Positions 46,586-57,107 of a stretch of DNA of 64,000 nucleotides are shown here, one piece after another. A program made the translations under genes and the position numbers. The notes under the pieces are model-generated. The model searched no databases and was not told the origin of the DNA. It worked only from the letters and a program-made list of their open reading frames with translations. The DNA is from Sphingomonas koreensis (GTDB lineage: Bacteria; Pseudomonadota; Alphaproteobacteria; Sphingomonadales; Sphingomonadaceae). Numbering within the stretch: the first letter of the stretch is position 1; the number at the start of each line of letters is the position of its first letter. The DNA lies in NCBI RefSeq assembly GCF_002797435.1, contig NZ_PGEN01000001.1, positions 310,001-374,000 on the forward strand. The letters run 5' to 3'.

Positions 46586-48370
46586 TCACTTCCGTCCGAA
46601 CAGCTTCTCGATATCGCCATGCGCCAGTTTCACCCAGGTCGGGCGGCCATGGTTGCACTGGCCCGAATGCGGCGTGACCTCCATCTCGCGGAGCAGCGCG
46701 TTCATCTCGGCGACCGAGAGCACGCGCCCTGCCCGCACCGATCCGTGGCACGCCATTGTCGCGGCGACATGGTCGAGCCGCTCCTTCAGCGACAAAGCCT
46801 CGTCGAACGCAGCCAGCTCGTCGGCGATGTCGGTGACCAAAGCCGTCACATCGCCCCCGCCCAGCATCGCCGGGGTCGCCCGCACCAGCATCGCGCGCGG
46901 CCCAAAGCGTTCAAGCTCGAGTCCGAATTCGGCGAGTTCAGCGGCGCGCGCCTCAAGCCGGTCGCACGCGGGTTCGTCGAGTTCGATCACCTCGGGCAGC
47001 AGCAACGCCTGTGCCGCCACCCCGCCATCGCTCATCGCACGCCGCATCCGCTCGAGTACCAGCCGCTCATGCGCCGCGTGCTGGTCGACCAGCACAAGCC
47101 CGTCCTCGGCCTCCGCGACGATATAGGTGCGCGCCACCTGCCCCCGCGCCACGCCCAGCGGGAAGCTGGTGACGCCCGGCACCGGTTCGGCGGCAGGTTC
47201 GGCGCGTGCCTGGGGCGGCGCGATGAAGCTCGGGCGGCGATCGAATACCGCATTGTGGCGGGTCAGGGGCTCGACCCCGCCATGACCGATTCCCCAGAGA
47301 TTCTGCTGAGGTACCGGCGCGGGCGCAGCGGACTGTTCGGCCTGCCACAGCCCCATCACGGCGGTATCCGCCCTCTGCACGCTGCGATGCCCCGCCTCGT
47401 CCAGCGCACGCCTGAGGCCACTGACGATCAGCCCGCGCGCCAGCTGCGGATCGCGGAAGCGCACCTCGGTCTTCGCCGGATGCACGTTCACATCGACCTG
47501 ATCCGCCGGCACATCCAGGAACAACGCCACCACCGGATGCCTGTCCCGCGCCAGCATCTCCGCATAGGCGCCGCGCACCGCGCCGTTGAGCAGCCGGTCC
47601 TTCACCGGTCGCCCATTGACGAACAGATACTGGTGATCGGCAATGCCGCGGTTGAAGGTGGGCAGGCTCGCGACACCGCCCAACACATGGCTCTCGCGCT
47701 CGAAATCGACACCGACGCTGTTCGCAGCCAGCTCGCGATCCGTCAGCGCCGCCACGCGCTCAGGCCGCGTCATTCCCTCCTGGACGTTCAGAACGCGTCG
47801 TCCGTCATGCTCGACCGAGAAGCCGAGATCGGGACGCGCCATCGCCAGCCGCTTCACCACGTCGAGGCAGGCGGCATATTCAGCGCGGGTCGAGCGCAGG
47901 AACTTGCGCCGTGCCGGCACCTTCTCGAACAGCGCTTCGACCCGCACGCGCGTGCCCGGCGGCAACGCAGCCGGCCCCTCACCCGTCAGCGCGCCATTAT
48001 CGACCGTCCGCGCCCAGCCCTCCTCGCCCCGAACCCGGCTTTCGATCGTCAGCCGCGCGACGCTGGCGATCGAGGGCAACGCCTCGCCGCGAAAACCCAA
48101 CGTCGTGACCGCTTCGATCGCGTCGTCGGGCAGCTTGGAGGTCGCATGACGTTCCAGCGCAAGTGCCATTTCGGCGCGATCCATGCCGCATCCGTCGTCA
48201 GTCACCTCGATCAGATCGATACCGCCTCCCGCAAGGCGAACCGCGATCCGAGAAGCCCCGGAATCGATAGCATTTTCCACAAGTTCCTTGAGCGCGCTGC
48301 TGGGGCGTTCCACCACTTCGCCGGCGGCTATTCGGTTGACAAGATGCTCTGGGAGACGGCGTATTGACAT
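46586..48370 (-). CDS. mutL: DNA mismatch repair protein MutL, with endonuclease motif
   Basis: Product of 594 residues. The GHKL ATPase is N-terminal: NRIAAGEVVERP, KELVENAIDSG, DDGCGM and GFRGEALPSIASV. The C-terminal half has DQHAAHERLVLE, which matches the DQHA-x2-E-x4-E metal motif of nicking MutL proteins. It ends with ACHGSV and QCNHGRPT, resembling the last two conserved motifs. It therefore probably nicks DNA itself, as expected where MutH and Dam are absent. The start at 48370 matches the conserved MSIRRLPEHLVNRIAAG. Confidence 0.96.
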   Translation of the reverse strand: MSIRRLPEHLVNRIAAGEVVERPSSALKELVENAIDSGASRIAVRLAGGGIDLIEVTDDGCGMDRAEMALALERHATSKLPDDAIEAVTTLGFRGEALPSIASVARLTIESRVRGEEGWARTVDNGALTGEGPAALPPGTRVRVEALFEKVPARRKFLRSTRAEYAACLDVVKRLAMARPDLGFSVEHDGRRVLNVQEGMTRPERVAALTDRELAANSVGVDFERESHVLGGVASLPTFNRGIADHQYLFVNGRPVKDRLLNGAVRGAYAEMLARDRHPVVALFLDVPADQVDVNVHPAKTEVRFRDPQLARGLIVSGLRRALDEAGHRSVQRADTAVMGLWQAEQSAAPAPVPQQNLWGIGHGGVEPLTRHNAVFDRRPSFIAPPQARAEPAAEPVPGVTSFPLGVARGQVARTYIVAEAEDGLVLVDQHAAHERLVLERMRRAMSDGGVAAQALLLPEVIELDEPACDRLEARAAELAEFGLELERFGPRAMLVRATPAMLGGGDVTALVTDIADELAAFDEALSLKERLDHVAATMACHGSVRAGRVLSVAEMNALLREMEVTPHSGQCNHGRPTWVKLAHGDIEKLFGRK

Positions 48371-48491
48371 GAACGCCGGTGTAGCCCAAGCGGCGCCATT
48401 CCGCGACCCGCATCCGCCAGATTTGAGTCCGCCTGACATGGGCCGGAGTCGATCCGCCCGGATCGGCCGGGATTAGTCTCAGTGCGAATAA

Positions 48492-49574
<1,083 letters not shown>

Positions 49575-49587
49575 GGAACGGTAGGAG

Positions 49588-50469
49588 ATGGCGCCGCCAC
49601 GGAACCGGCGCCCCGGATTTTCGCGGCGGGCGCAATACGGCCTCTTCATCAGCTATGTGATTGCTGCCGGCGGCGCGCTGGTCGGCGTGATCCTTCTGCT
49701 GCTTTCCACCTTTCACCCGCCCGCCTTCGCTGCGGTGCGGGGGACGTTCTCCGAGCTGGTCACGCCGATCGCTTCGGGATTCGACTGGACGCGCCGCGGC
49801 CTTTCCGGGATTCCGGAGGGCATCGGAAGCTATTTCGGTGTGCGCAGTGAGAATGCCATGTTGCGCGCCGAGGTCGAAGCGAACCGCAGGCTAGTCGAGG
49901 AAGCCCGTATCGCCGCCTATGACAACAAGCGGCTACGCGCATTGCTCAAGCTGCGCGACCGGATCGCTGCGCCGGTCGTCACTGCGCGGCTGGTCTATTC
50001 GACAGGCTCCAGCACGCGCCGCTTCGCGACTCTCAATGCAGGATCCTGGCAGGGTGTGCGCACGGGGCAGCCGGTCAGCAGTGCCGACGGGCTGATCGGC
50101 CGCGTTGTCGAAGTCAGCCCCAACACGGCGCGTGTTCTGCTGATCCTCGATCCCGAAAGCATCGTGCCGGTCCGCCGCGTGCGCGATGGCCTGCCCGCCA
50201 TTGCGGCCGGGCGCGGCGACGGGCTGATCGAAATCCGATCGGCGGGCGCAGCACAGATATTGTTTGAACAGGGCGACGCCTTCGTCACTTCCGGAACCGG
50301 CGGCATCTTTCCGCCCAATACGCCCGTCGCGCGGGTGCGAGCCCGCGCTCGCGACACGGCCGAAGGCATCGTCTTCGCGAGCCCCGACACGCTCGACTAT
50401 GCCGTCGTCCAGCAGAGCTATTTCCCCGAAGCCGGTGCGGTCCGCGCGCCCGAGGCCGCTCCGCGGTGA
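49588..50469 (+). CDS. mreC: Rod shape-determining protein MreC
   Basis: Product of 293 residues: basic N-terminus, one membrane helix (FISYVIAAGGALVGVILLLL), a coiled coil (ENAMLRAEVEANRRLVEEAR) and the MreC beta domain (TARLVYSTGSSTRRFATLNAG, GLIGRVVEVSPNTARVLLI). It links MreB to periplasmic wall enzymes. It starts 13 bases after mreB and overlaps mreD by 4 bases. Confidence 0.95.
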   Translation: MAPPRNRRPGFSRRAQYGLFISYVIAAGGALVGVILLLLSTFHPPAFAAVRGTFSELVTPIASGFDWTRRGLSGIPEGIGSYFGVRSENAMLRAEVEANRRLVEEARIAAYDNKRLRALLKLRDRIAAPVVTARLVYSTGSSTRRFATLNAGSWQGVRTGQPVSSADGLIGRVVEVSPNTARVLLILDPESIVPVRRVRDGLPAIAAGRGDGLIEIRSAGAAQILFEQGDAFVTSGTGGIFPPNTPVARVRARARDTAEGIVFASPDTLDYAVVQQSYFPEAGAVRAPEAAPR

Positions 50470-50978
50470 GCGGATCGCCCTACGCCGGTCTGGGCAAGGT
50501 CGATACCTCGACCCGTGCCCACTGGCTTGCGCCGTTATCGATCGTCGTCGGATCGCTGACGGTGCTCGTCCCGTTCAAGGCATCCTTTCCGATCCTGCCT
50601 CCGTTCGGCCTGATGATGCTGCTCGCCTGGCGTCTGCATCGTCCGGACCTGCTCAAACCCTGGGCGCCGGTGCTGCTGGGGTTCGCGGACGATCTGGTCA
50701 GCGGGCAGCCGATGGGCAGTTCGATGCTGTTCTGGACGGTGTCGTTCATCGCGATCGATGTGCTAGATACGCGGATCGTGTGGCGGGATTTCCTCCAGGA
50801 CTGGCTGTTGGCCGCGGGCGCGATCAGCTTGTGCCTGATCGGCGGCCGGCTGGTCGCGGCGCCGCTGGGTGCGCATGTGGATACCGTGCTGCTGATCCAG
50901 ATCCTGGTCTCGATTGCATTGTTCCCGGTTCTGTCCCGCCTTGTCGCGCGGCTTGACGGCAAGCGGGGTGCCCGGTGA
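50466..50978 (+). CDS. mreD: Rod shape-determining protein MreD
   Basis: Product of 170 residues, hydrophobic, with about five membrane helices (LAPLSIVVGSLTVLVPF, LPPFGLMMLLAWRLH, MLFWTVSFIAIDVLD, WLLAAGAISLCLIGGRLVA, LLIQILVSIALFPVLSRLV). The FADDLVSGQPMGSSML loop is typical of the family. The start is GTG overlapping mreC; its stop overlaps the mrdA start by 4 bases. Confidence 0.92.
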   Translation: MSGSPYAGLGKVDTSTRAHWLAPLSIVVGSLTVLVPFKASFPILPPFGLMMLLAWRLHRPDLLKPWAPVLLGFADDLVSGQPMGSSMLFWTVSFIAIDVLDTRIVWRDFLQDWLLAAGAISLCLIGGRLVAAPLGAHVDTVLLIQILVSIALFPVLSRLVARLDGKRGAR

Positions 50979-53011
50979 ACGGCCCGGTACGCCTGATCAG
51001 CGAGGCGCAGCAAAGCTACAGTTTCTCACGCCGCGCGCTGTTTCTGGGCGCCGCACAGGTGACGGGCGGGCTGATCCTCGCCGCGCGCATGACTTGGTTG
51101 TCCGTCTACGAGAACGACAAGTACCGGCTGCTTGCCGAAAGCAATCGCGTCAACCTGACCCTGATTCCGCCGCGCCGCGGCTGGATCGTCGATCGCGCTG
51201 GCGTACCGATCGCCAACAACCGGACCGATTTCCGCGTCGATATCATCCCGGACCGGATGGAGAAGGAGAGTCGCGGCCGCGTACTGGCAGCACTGCGCGA
51301 TCTCCTTGCCCTGACCGCAGAAGACCTGGTCCGGATCGAGGAGGATCTGAAGGGAGCAGCGGGCTTCCAGCCCGTGCAGGTCGCCGAGAATCTCGACTGG
51401 GAGCGTTTCGCGGCGGTCAGCGTGCGGCTGCCCGAACTACCGGGCGTTGCCCCTACCCGCGGCTTCGCGCGCAACTATCCGGCCGGCGCTGCGGTGGCCC
51501 ATCTCGTCGGTTATGTCGGCGCCGCGACCGCGGAGCAGTTCAAGGCGAGCAAGGATCCACTGCTCCTCACACCCGGCTTCAAGCTCGGCAAGGATGGCCT
51601 TGAGAAGGTTCTGGAAGGCGAACTGCGCGGCAAGCCCGGCGCCAAGCGCGTTGAGGTCACTGCGCGTGGCAAGCTGGTCCGGGAGCTGGCCACGCGCCCT
51701 GACGAACCGGGCAAGACCGTGCGGCTCACGATCGACGCGGGGCTTCAGGAATACGCCGCGCGGCGCCTTGGCAACGAATCCGGCTCGGTCACGGTGTTCG
51801 ACGTGACCAATGGCGACATTCTCGCGATGGTGTCGATGCCGGCCTACGACCCCAACGCCTTCTCGGACGGGATCAGCCGCACCGAGTGGAAGATGCTGTC
51901 GGAAGACGACCATCTCCCGCTGATGAACAAAACGCTCCAGGGCCTCTACCCGCCCGGATCGACCTTCAAGCCCGCCACCGCGCTGGCAATCCTCAGCGCC
52001 GGGATTGACCCGAAGCGGGTGGTCTATTGCAATGGCGGCTACCAGCTCGGTAATCGGCGCTTCGGCTGTCTGGGCCGACACGGCCCGATGACGATGCACA
52101 CCGCGATCGCGCGCAGCTGCAATACCTATTTCTACACCCTGGGCCGCGAAATCGGCATCGAGGCAATCGCCGCCGCCGCTCGCAAGCTCGGCTTCGGCGC
52201 GGAGTTCGAGCTGCCCCTGCCCTCACAGCGCTATGGCACCATCCCGGACAGCGCGTGGAAGATGCGCCGCTACAAGCAGGAATGGACCCAGGCGGACACG
52301 CTCAATGCTGCGATCGGCCAGGGCTATGTGCTGGTCAGCCCGTTCCAGCTGGCGCTGTCCGCCGCGCGCATCGCGTCGGGCCATGAGCTGATCCCGTCGC
52401 TCCTCGCGGCCAAGCGCGCCGCGCCCCGGCATCTCGACTTTCCCGAAGAGCATCTCGCTATCGTCCGCGCGGGAATGGATGAAGTGGTGAACGGCCGCGG
52501 CACCGCTGGCGCCTCGAAACTGCGGCTCGACGGCATCCGCATGGGCGGCAAGACCGGTACGGCCCAGGTACGCCGCATCATGGACCGTAATCGCGGTCAA
52601 GGCGGCGAGTGGAAGTATCGCGACCACGGCTTGTTCGTCTGCTTCGCCCCGGTCGACAACCCCCGCTACGCCGCCTCGGTCGTCATCGAACATGGCATGG
52701 GCGGTGCCCGCGCAGCAGCACCCGTGGCGAAGGACGTGCTCACCTGGCTCTTCGACCGGCAGCAAGCGCTGGATACCCTCGCCCGGTTCGAAACGGAGTG
52801 GGGCGGCGACATCCGTGCCCGCATGGCTGCGAAGGACAGGGCCTATCGCGCCGCGCAAGGCCTGCCCGCCGCGGCTCCGACGCCCGGCGCCACGCCAACT
52901 CCGGCACCGTCCCCAACGCCTTCTACGACCCCCGCTCCGGCGCCACGGGCGACTGCGACACCGGCCGCCACTCCATCTCCCACTGCCTCGCCTCAGGTAC
53001 CCACCGAATGA
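50975..53011 (+). CDS. mrdA: Penicillin-binding protein 2 (elongasome transpeptidase)
   Basis: Product of 678 residues. A membrane helix (about 18-45) is followed by a pedestal domain (PPRRGWIVDRAGVPIANN). The transpeptidase carries SxxK in PPGSTFKP (S329/K332), SxN in ARSCNTY (S381-N383) and KTG in GGKTGTAQV (K526-G528). It crosslinks lateral wall peptidoglycan with RodA. The last 50 residues are a low-complexity Pro/Thr/Ala tail (TPTPAPSPTPSTTPAPAP) not found in E. coli PBP2. GTG start; its stop overlaps the rodA start in ATGA. Confidence 0.97.
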   Translation: MNGPVRLISEAQQSYSFSRRALFLGAAQVTGGLILAARMTWLSVYENDKYRLLAESNRVNLTLIPPRRGWIVDRAGVPIANNRTDFRVDIIPDRMEKESRGRVLAALRDLLALTAEDLVRIEEDLKGAAGFQPVQVAENLDWERFAAVSVRLPELPGVAPTRGFARNYPAGAAVAHLVGYVGAATAEQFKASKDPLLLTPGFKLGKDGLEKVLEGELRGKPGAKRVEVTARGKLVRELATRPDEPGKTVRLTIDAGLQEYAARRLGNESGSVTVFDVTNGDILAMVSMPAYDPNAFSDGISRTEWKMLSEDDHLPLMNKTLQGLYPPGSTFKPATALAILSAGIDPKRVVYCNGGYQLGNRRFGCLGRHGPMTMHTAIARSCNTYFYTLGREIGIEAIAAAARKLGFGAEFELPLPSQRYGTIPDSAWKMRRYKQEWTQADTLNAAIGQGYVLVSPFQLALSAARIASGHELIPSLLAAKRAAPRHLDFPEEHLAIVRAGMDEVVNGRGTAGASKLRLDGIRMGGKTGTAQVRRIMDRNRGQGGEWKYRDHGLFVCFAPVDNPRYAASVVIEHGMGGARAAAPVAKDVLTWLFDRQQALDTLARFETEWGGDIRARMAAKDRAYRAAQGLPAAAPTPGATPTPAPSPTPSTTPAPAPRATATPAATPSPTASPQVPTE

Positions 53012-54129
53012 GCCGCCCCGGTTTCGTCCCTGCCCCGCTGGCACAGCTTCCCTGGCTGGTGATCCTGCTCGTCTGCGCAATCGGCGGTTTCGGCGTGCTG
53101 GTGCTATTCTCTGCGGCAGGCGGCGATCCCAAATGGGCGATGCCGCAAGGAGTCCGTTTCGGCGTCTTCCTCGTCATGGCGTTGGCGCTGTCGCGCGTGC
53201 GTGTCGATCACTGGTCGATGATCGCCTTTCCGCTCTATGCCATCTTCCTTGTCATGCTGATCGGCGTGGAGCTGCTGGGCGCGGTCGCAGGCGGGAGCCA
53301 GCGATGGCTCGACCTTGGCTTCATCCGCATCCAGCCTTCGGAGATGATGAAGGTCGCGATCGTCCTGGCATGCGCGAAATTCTACGATCTCCTGCCGAAC
53401 AGCGACATCCGTCGCTTCGGGGCGATCTGGCCTGCCGCGATCATGATCGGCCTGCCGGCGGCGCTGGTGATGCTTCAACCCGATCTGGGCACGGCATTGA
53501 TGATCACCGCTGGCGGCCTGACGGTGATGTTCCTTGCCGGCATCCCGTTGCGCCTGTTCATCGGCGGCACGCTCGCGCTGGCGGTCTCTGTGCCGATCAT
53601 CGTCAACTATGTCCTGCACGATTATCAGCGCAATCGAGTGCTGACCTTCCTCAACCCCGAGAATGATCCGCTCGGCACCGGCTACCATATCAGCCAGTCG
53701 AAAATCGCAATCGGATCGGGCGGCTGGTTCGGCAAGGGCTTCCTGAACGGCACGCAGAGCCACCTCGACTATCTGCCCGAAGGGCATACCGATTTCGCGC
53801 TGGCGACGATGATGGAGGAATGGGGGCTGATGGGCGGCCTCTTCGTCATCGTTGCGTTCGGCCTGCTGATCCGTTGGGGCATCATGGTCGGGGTGCGCAG
53901 CCAGAGCCGCTTCGCCAAGCTGACAGCTGCCGGCATCTCGACTACTATCTTCTTCTACGTCCTCATCAACATGGCGATGGTCATTGGTCTTGCGCCCGTC
54001 GTGGGCATTCCGCTCCCGCTGATCAGCTTTGGCGGATCGGCTCAGATGACGACGCTGATCTGCGTCGGCATCCTGATGTCGCTCGACCGCGAGAACCGCC
54101 TGAATCGCAACACCCGCAGCTGGCAGTGA
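53008..54129 (+). CDS. rodA: Peptidoglycan glycosyltransferase RodA
   Basis: Product of 373 residues of the SEDS family with about ten membrane helices. Conserved segments are GGSQRWLDLGFIRIQPSEMMK near residue 95 (a family signature, abbreviated by GSQRWL and QPSEMMK), MLQPDLGTALMI with the catalytic-site Asp, and the late PLISFGGSAQM. It polymerises glycan strands with PBP2. The start codon overlaps the mrdA stop by 4 bases, and it is the last gene of the operon. Confidence 0.97.
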   Translation: MSRPGFVPAPLAQLPWLVILLVCAIGGFGVLVLFSAAGGDPKWAMPQGVRFGVFLVMALALSRVRVDHWSMIAFPLYAIFLVMLIGVELLGAVAGGSQRWLDLGFIRIQPSEMMKVAIVLACAKFYDLLPNSDIRRFGAIWPAAIMIGLPAALVMLQPDLGTALMITAGGLTVMFLAGIPLRLFIGGTLALAVSVPIIVNYVLHDYQRNRVLTFLNPENDPLGTGYHISQSKIAIGSGGWFGKGFLNGTQSHLDYLPEGHTDFALATMMEEWGLMGGLFVIVAFGLLIRWGIMVGVRSQSRFAKLTAAGISTTIFFYVLINMAMVIGLAPVVGIPLPLISFGGSAQMTTLICVGILMSLDRENRLNRNTRSWQ

Positions 54130-54230
54130 TTTTTTACGAAAACGGGTGTTGCCAACCATAAAACCCGATGCTAGTGGCCCCGCTCCCGACCGAGGCAGCG
54201 CCTTCCAACAGCGCTCCTGATCGCCCGGAT

Positions 54231-54306
<76 letters not shown>

Positions 54307-54323
54307 TCCTTCTTCCTTACATT

Positions 54324-55424
54324 TCAACATCTTACACCGTCTTGTGACGCCAAAATCAGCACGCCCTTACGTGGGGATGTAGGTGATTTTGTGACATGGG
54401 CTTCCGCAGTTTTCTGCGCCTCTCCGGTTATCCCGGTTTGTGGCCCAAAAGTCAGCTGGTCGGCATAAGGCTGGAGGTGCTTCACCGACATGTGCGCATA
54501 GCGTCGCACCATCGCTTCCGACTTCCAGCCACCCAGCTCCTGAAGCACCCAGGTGGGCACGTCACTTTGCCGGAGCCAACTCGCCCAGGTGTGGCGCAGA
54601 TCATGCCAGCGGAAATCGCTGATCCCTGCTCGCACAAGCGCCTTGCGCCACGCCCGTGTATTCGCCGACCGGAGGGGCTCCCCCCGAAAGGTGAACACAT
54701 GCGTCTCATGCTTGCCCCGCTGCCGCTCTAGAACGGCCATGGCCAGATCGTTGAGAGGGACGCCCAGGGCTTCCCCGTTCTTCGTATCGCCATGTTCGAC
54801 CATCGCCATGCGCCGGTTCAGGTAAACACGATCCCAGGTGAGATCGAGGACGTTCCCCTGACGCAGGCCGGTGGCCAGTGCAAACACGACCACTTCGCGC
54901 TGATGCTCGGGCAGCTCCTTGAGCAGGCGTTCAGCCTGCGCCTCGGTGATCCAGCGAACCCGGACCTTGCCGCCCCTGCTATAGGTCTTGAACGCCGGAA
55001 CGGTGTCGATCCACTCCCATTCGCGCATCGCCCGCCGGAACATGGCGCGGATAAGCGCCACATAAATATCCTTGGTGCGATCCGAGCCATGGATGTGGCG
55101 GGTCACAAGTCCGTCGATCAAGCTCCGGTCGATCTGGTCGAGGGTCTTGCCTCTCAGATAACCGGTGAACCAGCGGATGATCTGCACATCGCCCCGATAG
55201 GACTTTTTGTGCGACTTCTCCTTGAGCCATCGCAGCGCCGTCTCGTCCCAGGTCCGTTTCGGCTTTAGCTTTAGTCTCGTCAGGTCCCACAGCTGCGCCT
55301 TCAGCTTGTCGTGGTATTCCTTCGCTTTTTCCCGGTCGGTGGTGCCAGTAGTGTGTCTAATTCGGCTTCCGTCCGGGGCCGTGATGTCAACAAAATAGGT
55401 ATTTGCACGTTTCCAGAGTGCCAT
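54324..55424 (-). CDS. Tyrosine recombinase (ICE integrase)
   Basis: Product of 366 residues. The N-terminal part (residues 1-55) is an arm-type binding domain, then a SAM-like core-binding domain (60-140) and the catalytic domain. Catalytic residues are R188 (ATGLRQGN), H274 and R277 (WHDLRHTW) and Y309 (VRRYAHMS). It integrates and excises the element at the tRNA-Lys gene. The start at MALWKRANTYF fits the family. Its 5' end overlaps the excisionase-like gene by 124 bases, an unusually long overlap. Confidence 0.95.
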   Translation of the reverse strand: MALWKRANTYFVDITAPDGSRIRHTTGTTDREKAKEYHDKLKAQLWDLTRLKLKPKRTWDETALRWLKEKSHKKSYRGDVQIIRWFTGYLRGKTLDQIDRSLIDGLVTRHIHGSDRTKDIYVALIRAMFRRAMREWEWIDTVPAFKTYSRGGKVRVRWITEAQAERLLKELPEHQREVVVFALATGLRQGNVLDLTWDRVYLNRRMAMVEHGDTKNGEALGVPLNDLAMAVLERQRGKHETHVFTFRGEPLRSANTRAWRKALVRAGISDFRWHDLRHTWASWLRQSDVPTWVLQELGGWKSEAMVRRYAHMSVKHLQPYADQLTFGPQTGITGEAQKTAEAHVTKSPTSPRKGVLILASQDGVRC

Positions 55425-55642
55425 CGGGCCTCCTTTCCGTCGGCACCCAGATGCATCCGTGCGTCATCAGGATACCGCCCGCGCAGCCAGGCGACAAGAT
55501 CGGCTTCGAGGAAGCGCCAGTCCCGCCCGATCTTGGCGCAGGGGATGGCCGCAAGCCGGGCATAGCGACGCACGGTGTTCGGATGCACGCCGAGGAAATC
55601 CGCTGCCTGTCGCAGGGTGAGAAGCCCGGCAATATCGGTCAT
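55301..55642 (-). CDS. Helix-turn-helix excisionase-like protein
   Basis: Product of 113 residues. The N-terminal 55 residues form a MerR/excisionase-type HTH (LLTLRQAADFLGVHPNTVRRYARLAAIPCAK split over the two helices, then WRFLEADLVAWLRG). The last 40 residues (after about residue 72) lie in the overlap with the integrase gene and are low in recognisable structure. It probably controls the direction of recombination or integrase expression. Its start overlaps the DUF2274 stop in ATGA. Confidence 0.85.
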   Translation of the reverse strand: MTDIAGLLTLRQAADFLGVHPNTVRRYARLAAIPCAKIGRDWRFLEADLVAWLRGRYPDDARMHLGADGKEARWHSGNVQIPILLTSRPRTEAELDTLLAPPTGKKRRNTTTS

Positions 55643-55872
55643 GGCGAAGATCGGTCCGCCGCCCCCCGCCGCGCCTGGAGAAAGGCGCGGTCGCTTGCCA
55701 GGAACTGCGACAGCATCGCGGGAACGAGCTCGGCGACCGGCTCGTCGCGCTCATAGTGACGCCGGTAGAGTTCGGCGTAGAGAGCAAGGTCCGCCGCGAG
55801 ATCGGGCGAAACCGTGATCGACAGCTTGACCGGCGTCCGGTCGGGCAGCTTCGCGAGCTTGAGTTCCACCAT
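55639..55872 (-). CDS. DUF2274 domain protein
   Basis: Product of 77 residues, charged: LKLAKLPDRTPVKLSITV, then helical LAADLALYAELYRRHY, then VAELVPAMLSQFLASDRAF. This is the DUF2274 pattern, regularly found just after trbI in conjugative elements of proteobacteria. Function unknown; the fold looks like a ribbon-helix-helix regulator, which is inference. It starts 2 bases after the trbI stop. Confidence 0.85.
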   Translation of the reverse strand: MVELKLAKLPDRTPVKLSITVSPDLAADLALYAELYRRHYERDEPVAELVPAMLSQFLASDRAFLQARRGAADRSSP

Positions 55873-55874
55873 GG

Positions 55875-57107
55875 CTAGCGCCCCGATCCGCCCCAGGGCC
55901 GTGCGACCACGATATCCTTGTGGACCACCACCCGAAGGGGCCAGCCTGGCCGCACCTTCAGCGTCGGCTGGATATTGAGGTTGCGCGTAACGAGTTGGTC
56001 TCCTGCGCGCGAACCGCCTTGCTGCGCGGATTCGCGGATCGCGCGAACAAGGTCGCTTTCGCTGCTGCCGAAGCTGAGTTCGGTGCCGACACCGAGTAGC
56101 GTCGACAGCACGACGCCTTTCAGGAGCTGCCAGGTGTGGCGGTCGATCCGGTCGGATAGCCCCGCATAGCCCTGGGTATCGGTCGCGGGCACATTGTCGA
56201 TGCGGATCGAGGAGCCGTCGGGCAGGATGATCCGCTGCCAGACCAGCAATGCCCTGCTCTGCCCGAAGGCGACGACGCTGTCGTAGCTGCCGATCAGCCG
56301 TGAGCCCTGCGGGATCAGCAAGATCCGCCCGGTCACGCTGTCATGGACATTCTCGGTCACCTGCGCGGTCACCAGCCCCGGGAGGTTGGAATTGAGCCCG
56401 GTGATGAGGCTCGCCGCGATCAGGCTGCCGGCGCTAAGCGTATATGGCGAAGGCGGCGCGGTCAGCGCGTGCGGATTCGTGTCGTCGTCGCGATTCGCGC
56501 GTCCGACCAATTCGTTCTTGAGTGCCTGGGCATTGGGGTCGCGATCAGGGTCAAGCAAGGGCTTGGCGGCGTCGGGTGCCTGAGGTGTGTCGGCGGCCAC
56601 GGCGGCCGCTGGTGCTGCCGTGGCGCTCCTACCCGCAATTTGCAGCATGACGCCGGACTCGCGCGCCGAGCGACGCTCAGCGACGATACGCTGACGCTCG
56701 GCTTCGGCTTCCTGCGCGGCCTTGGAAGCCGCGTCCGCATTCGGATCGGCAGGCGGGGCTACGTCAAGTTGCCGTTGCCGCTCCAGGATCGGCCGCCCGA
56801 GATCGCCGGGAAGCGGTGCTCCGAGTTGAGGCACCTCGCCATAGCTGCTCGGCGCGCCGGCGAGCGCGTCAGCGGGTGTTTTCGCGGCAACCGGACCGCG
56901 TTCATCGTCGGGCACGATCAGACCAAGGCTGACGGGTTTGAGCGCCATCCAGCCTATCCCTGCGAGCGCCGTAGCCCCGACGCCGGCGATCAGGACGATC
57001 GCCCCCCGGCGGAAACGGGTCACACGAGCCGGATTTGCCCGCAGCGCCAGCTCTTCCGGATCGGATTTGGATGCCACCTCATCGGGCGGAGATGCCGGTT
57101 CGGTCAC
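55875..57107 (-). CDS. trbI: Conjugal transfer protein TrbI (VirB10-like)
   Basis: Product of 410 residues: cytoplasmic N-terminus, one membrane helix (GAIVLIAGVGATALAGIGWMA, about 35-55), a Pro/Ala-rich periplasmic stretch, then the VirB10 beta-barrel domain (GSLIAASLITGLNSNLPG, ILLIPQGSRLIGSYDS, LLVWQRIILPDGSSI). It spans both membranes and opens the outer-membrane pore. Its start overlaps the trbG stop by 4 bases. Confidence 0.95.
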   Translation of the reverse strand: MTEPASPPDEVASKSDPEELALRANPARVTRFRRGAIVLIAGVGATALAGIGWMALKPVSLGLIVPDDERGPVAAKTPADALAGAPSSYGEVPQLGAPLPGDLGRPILERQRQLDVAPPADPNADAASKAAQEAEAERQRIVAERRSARESGVMLQIAGRSATAAPAAAVAADTPQAPDAAKPLLDPDRDPNAQALKNELVGRANRDDDTNPHALTAPPSPYTLSAGSLIAASLITGLNSNLPGLVTAQVTENVHDSVTGRILLIPQGSRLIGSYDSVVAFGQSRALLVWQRIILPDGSSIRIDNVPATDTQGYAGLSDRIDRHTWQLLKGVVLSTLLGVGTELSFGSSESDLVRAIRESAQQGGSRAGDQLVTRNLNIQPTLKVRPGWPLRVVVHKDIVVARPWGGSGR

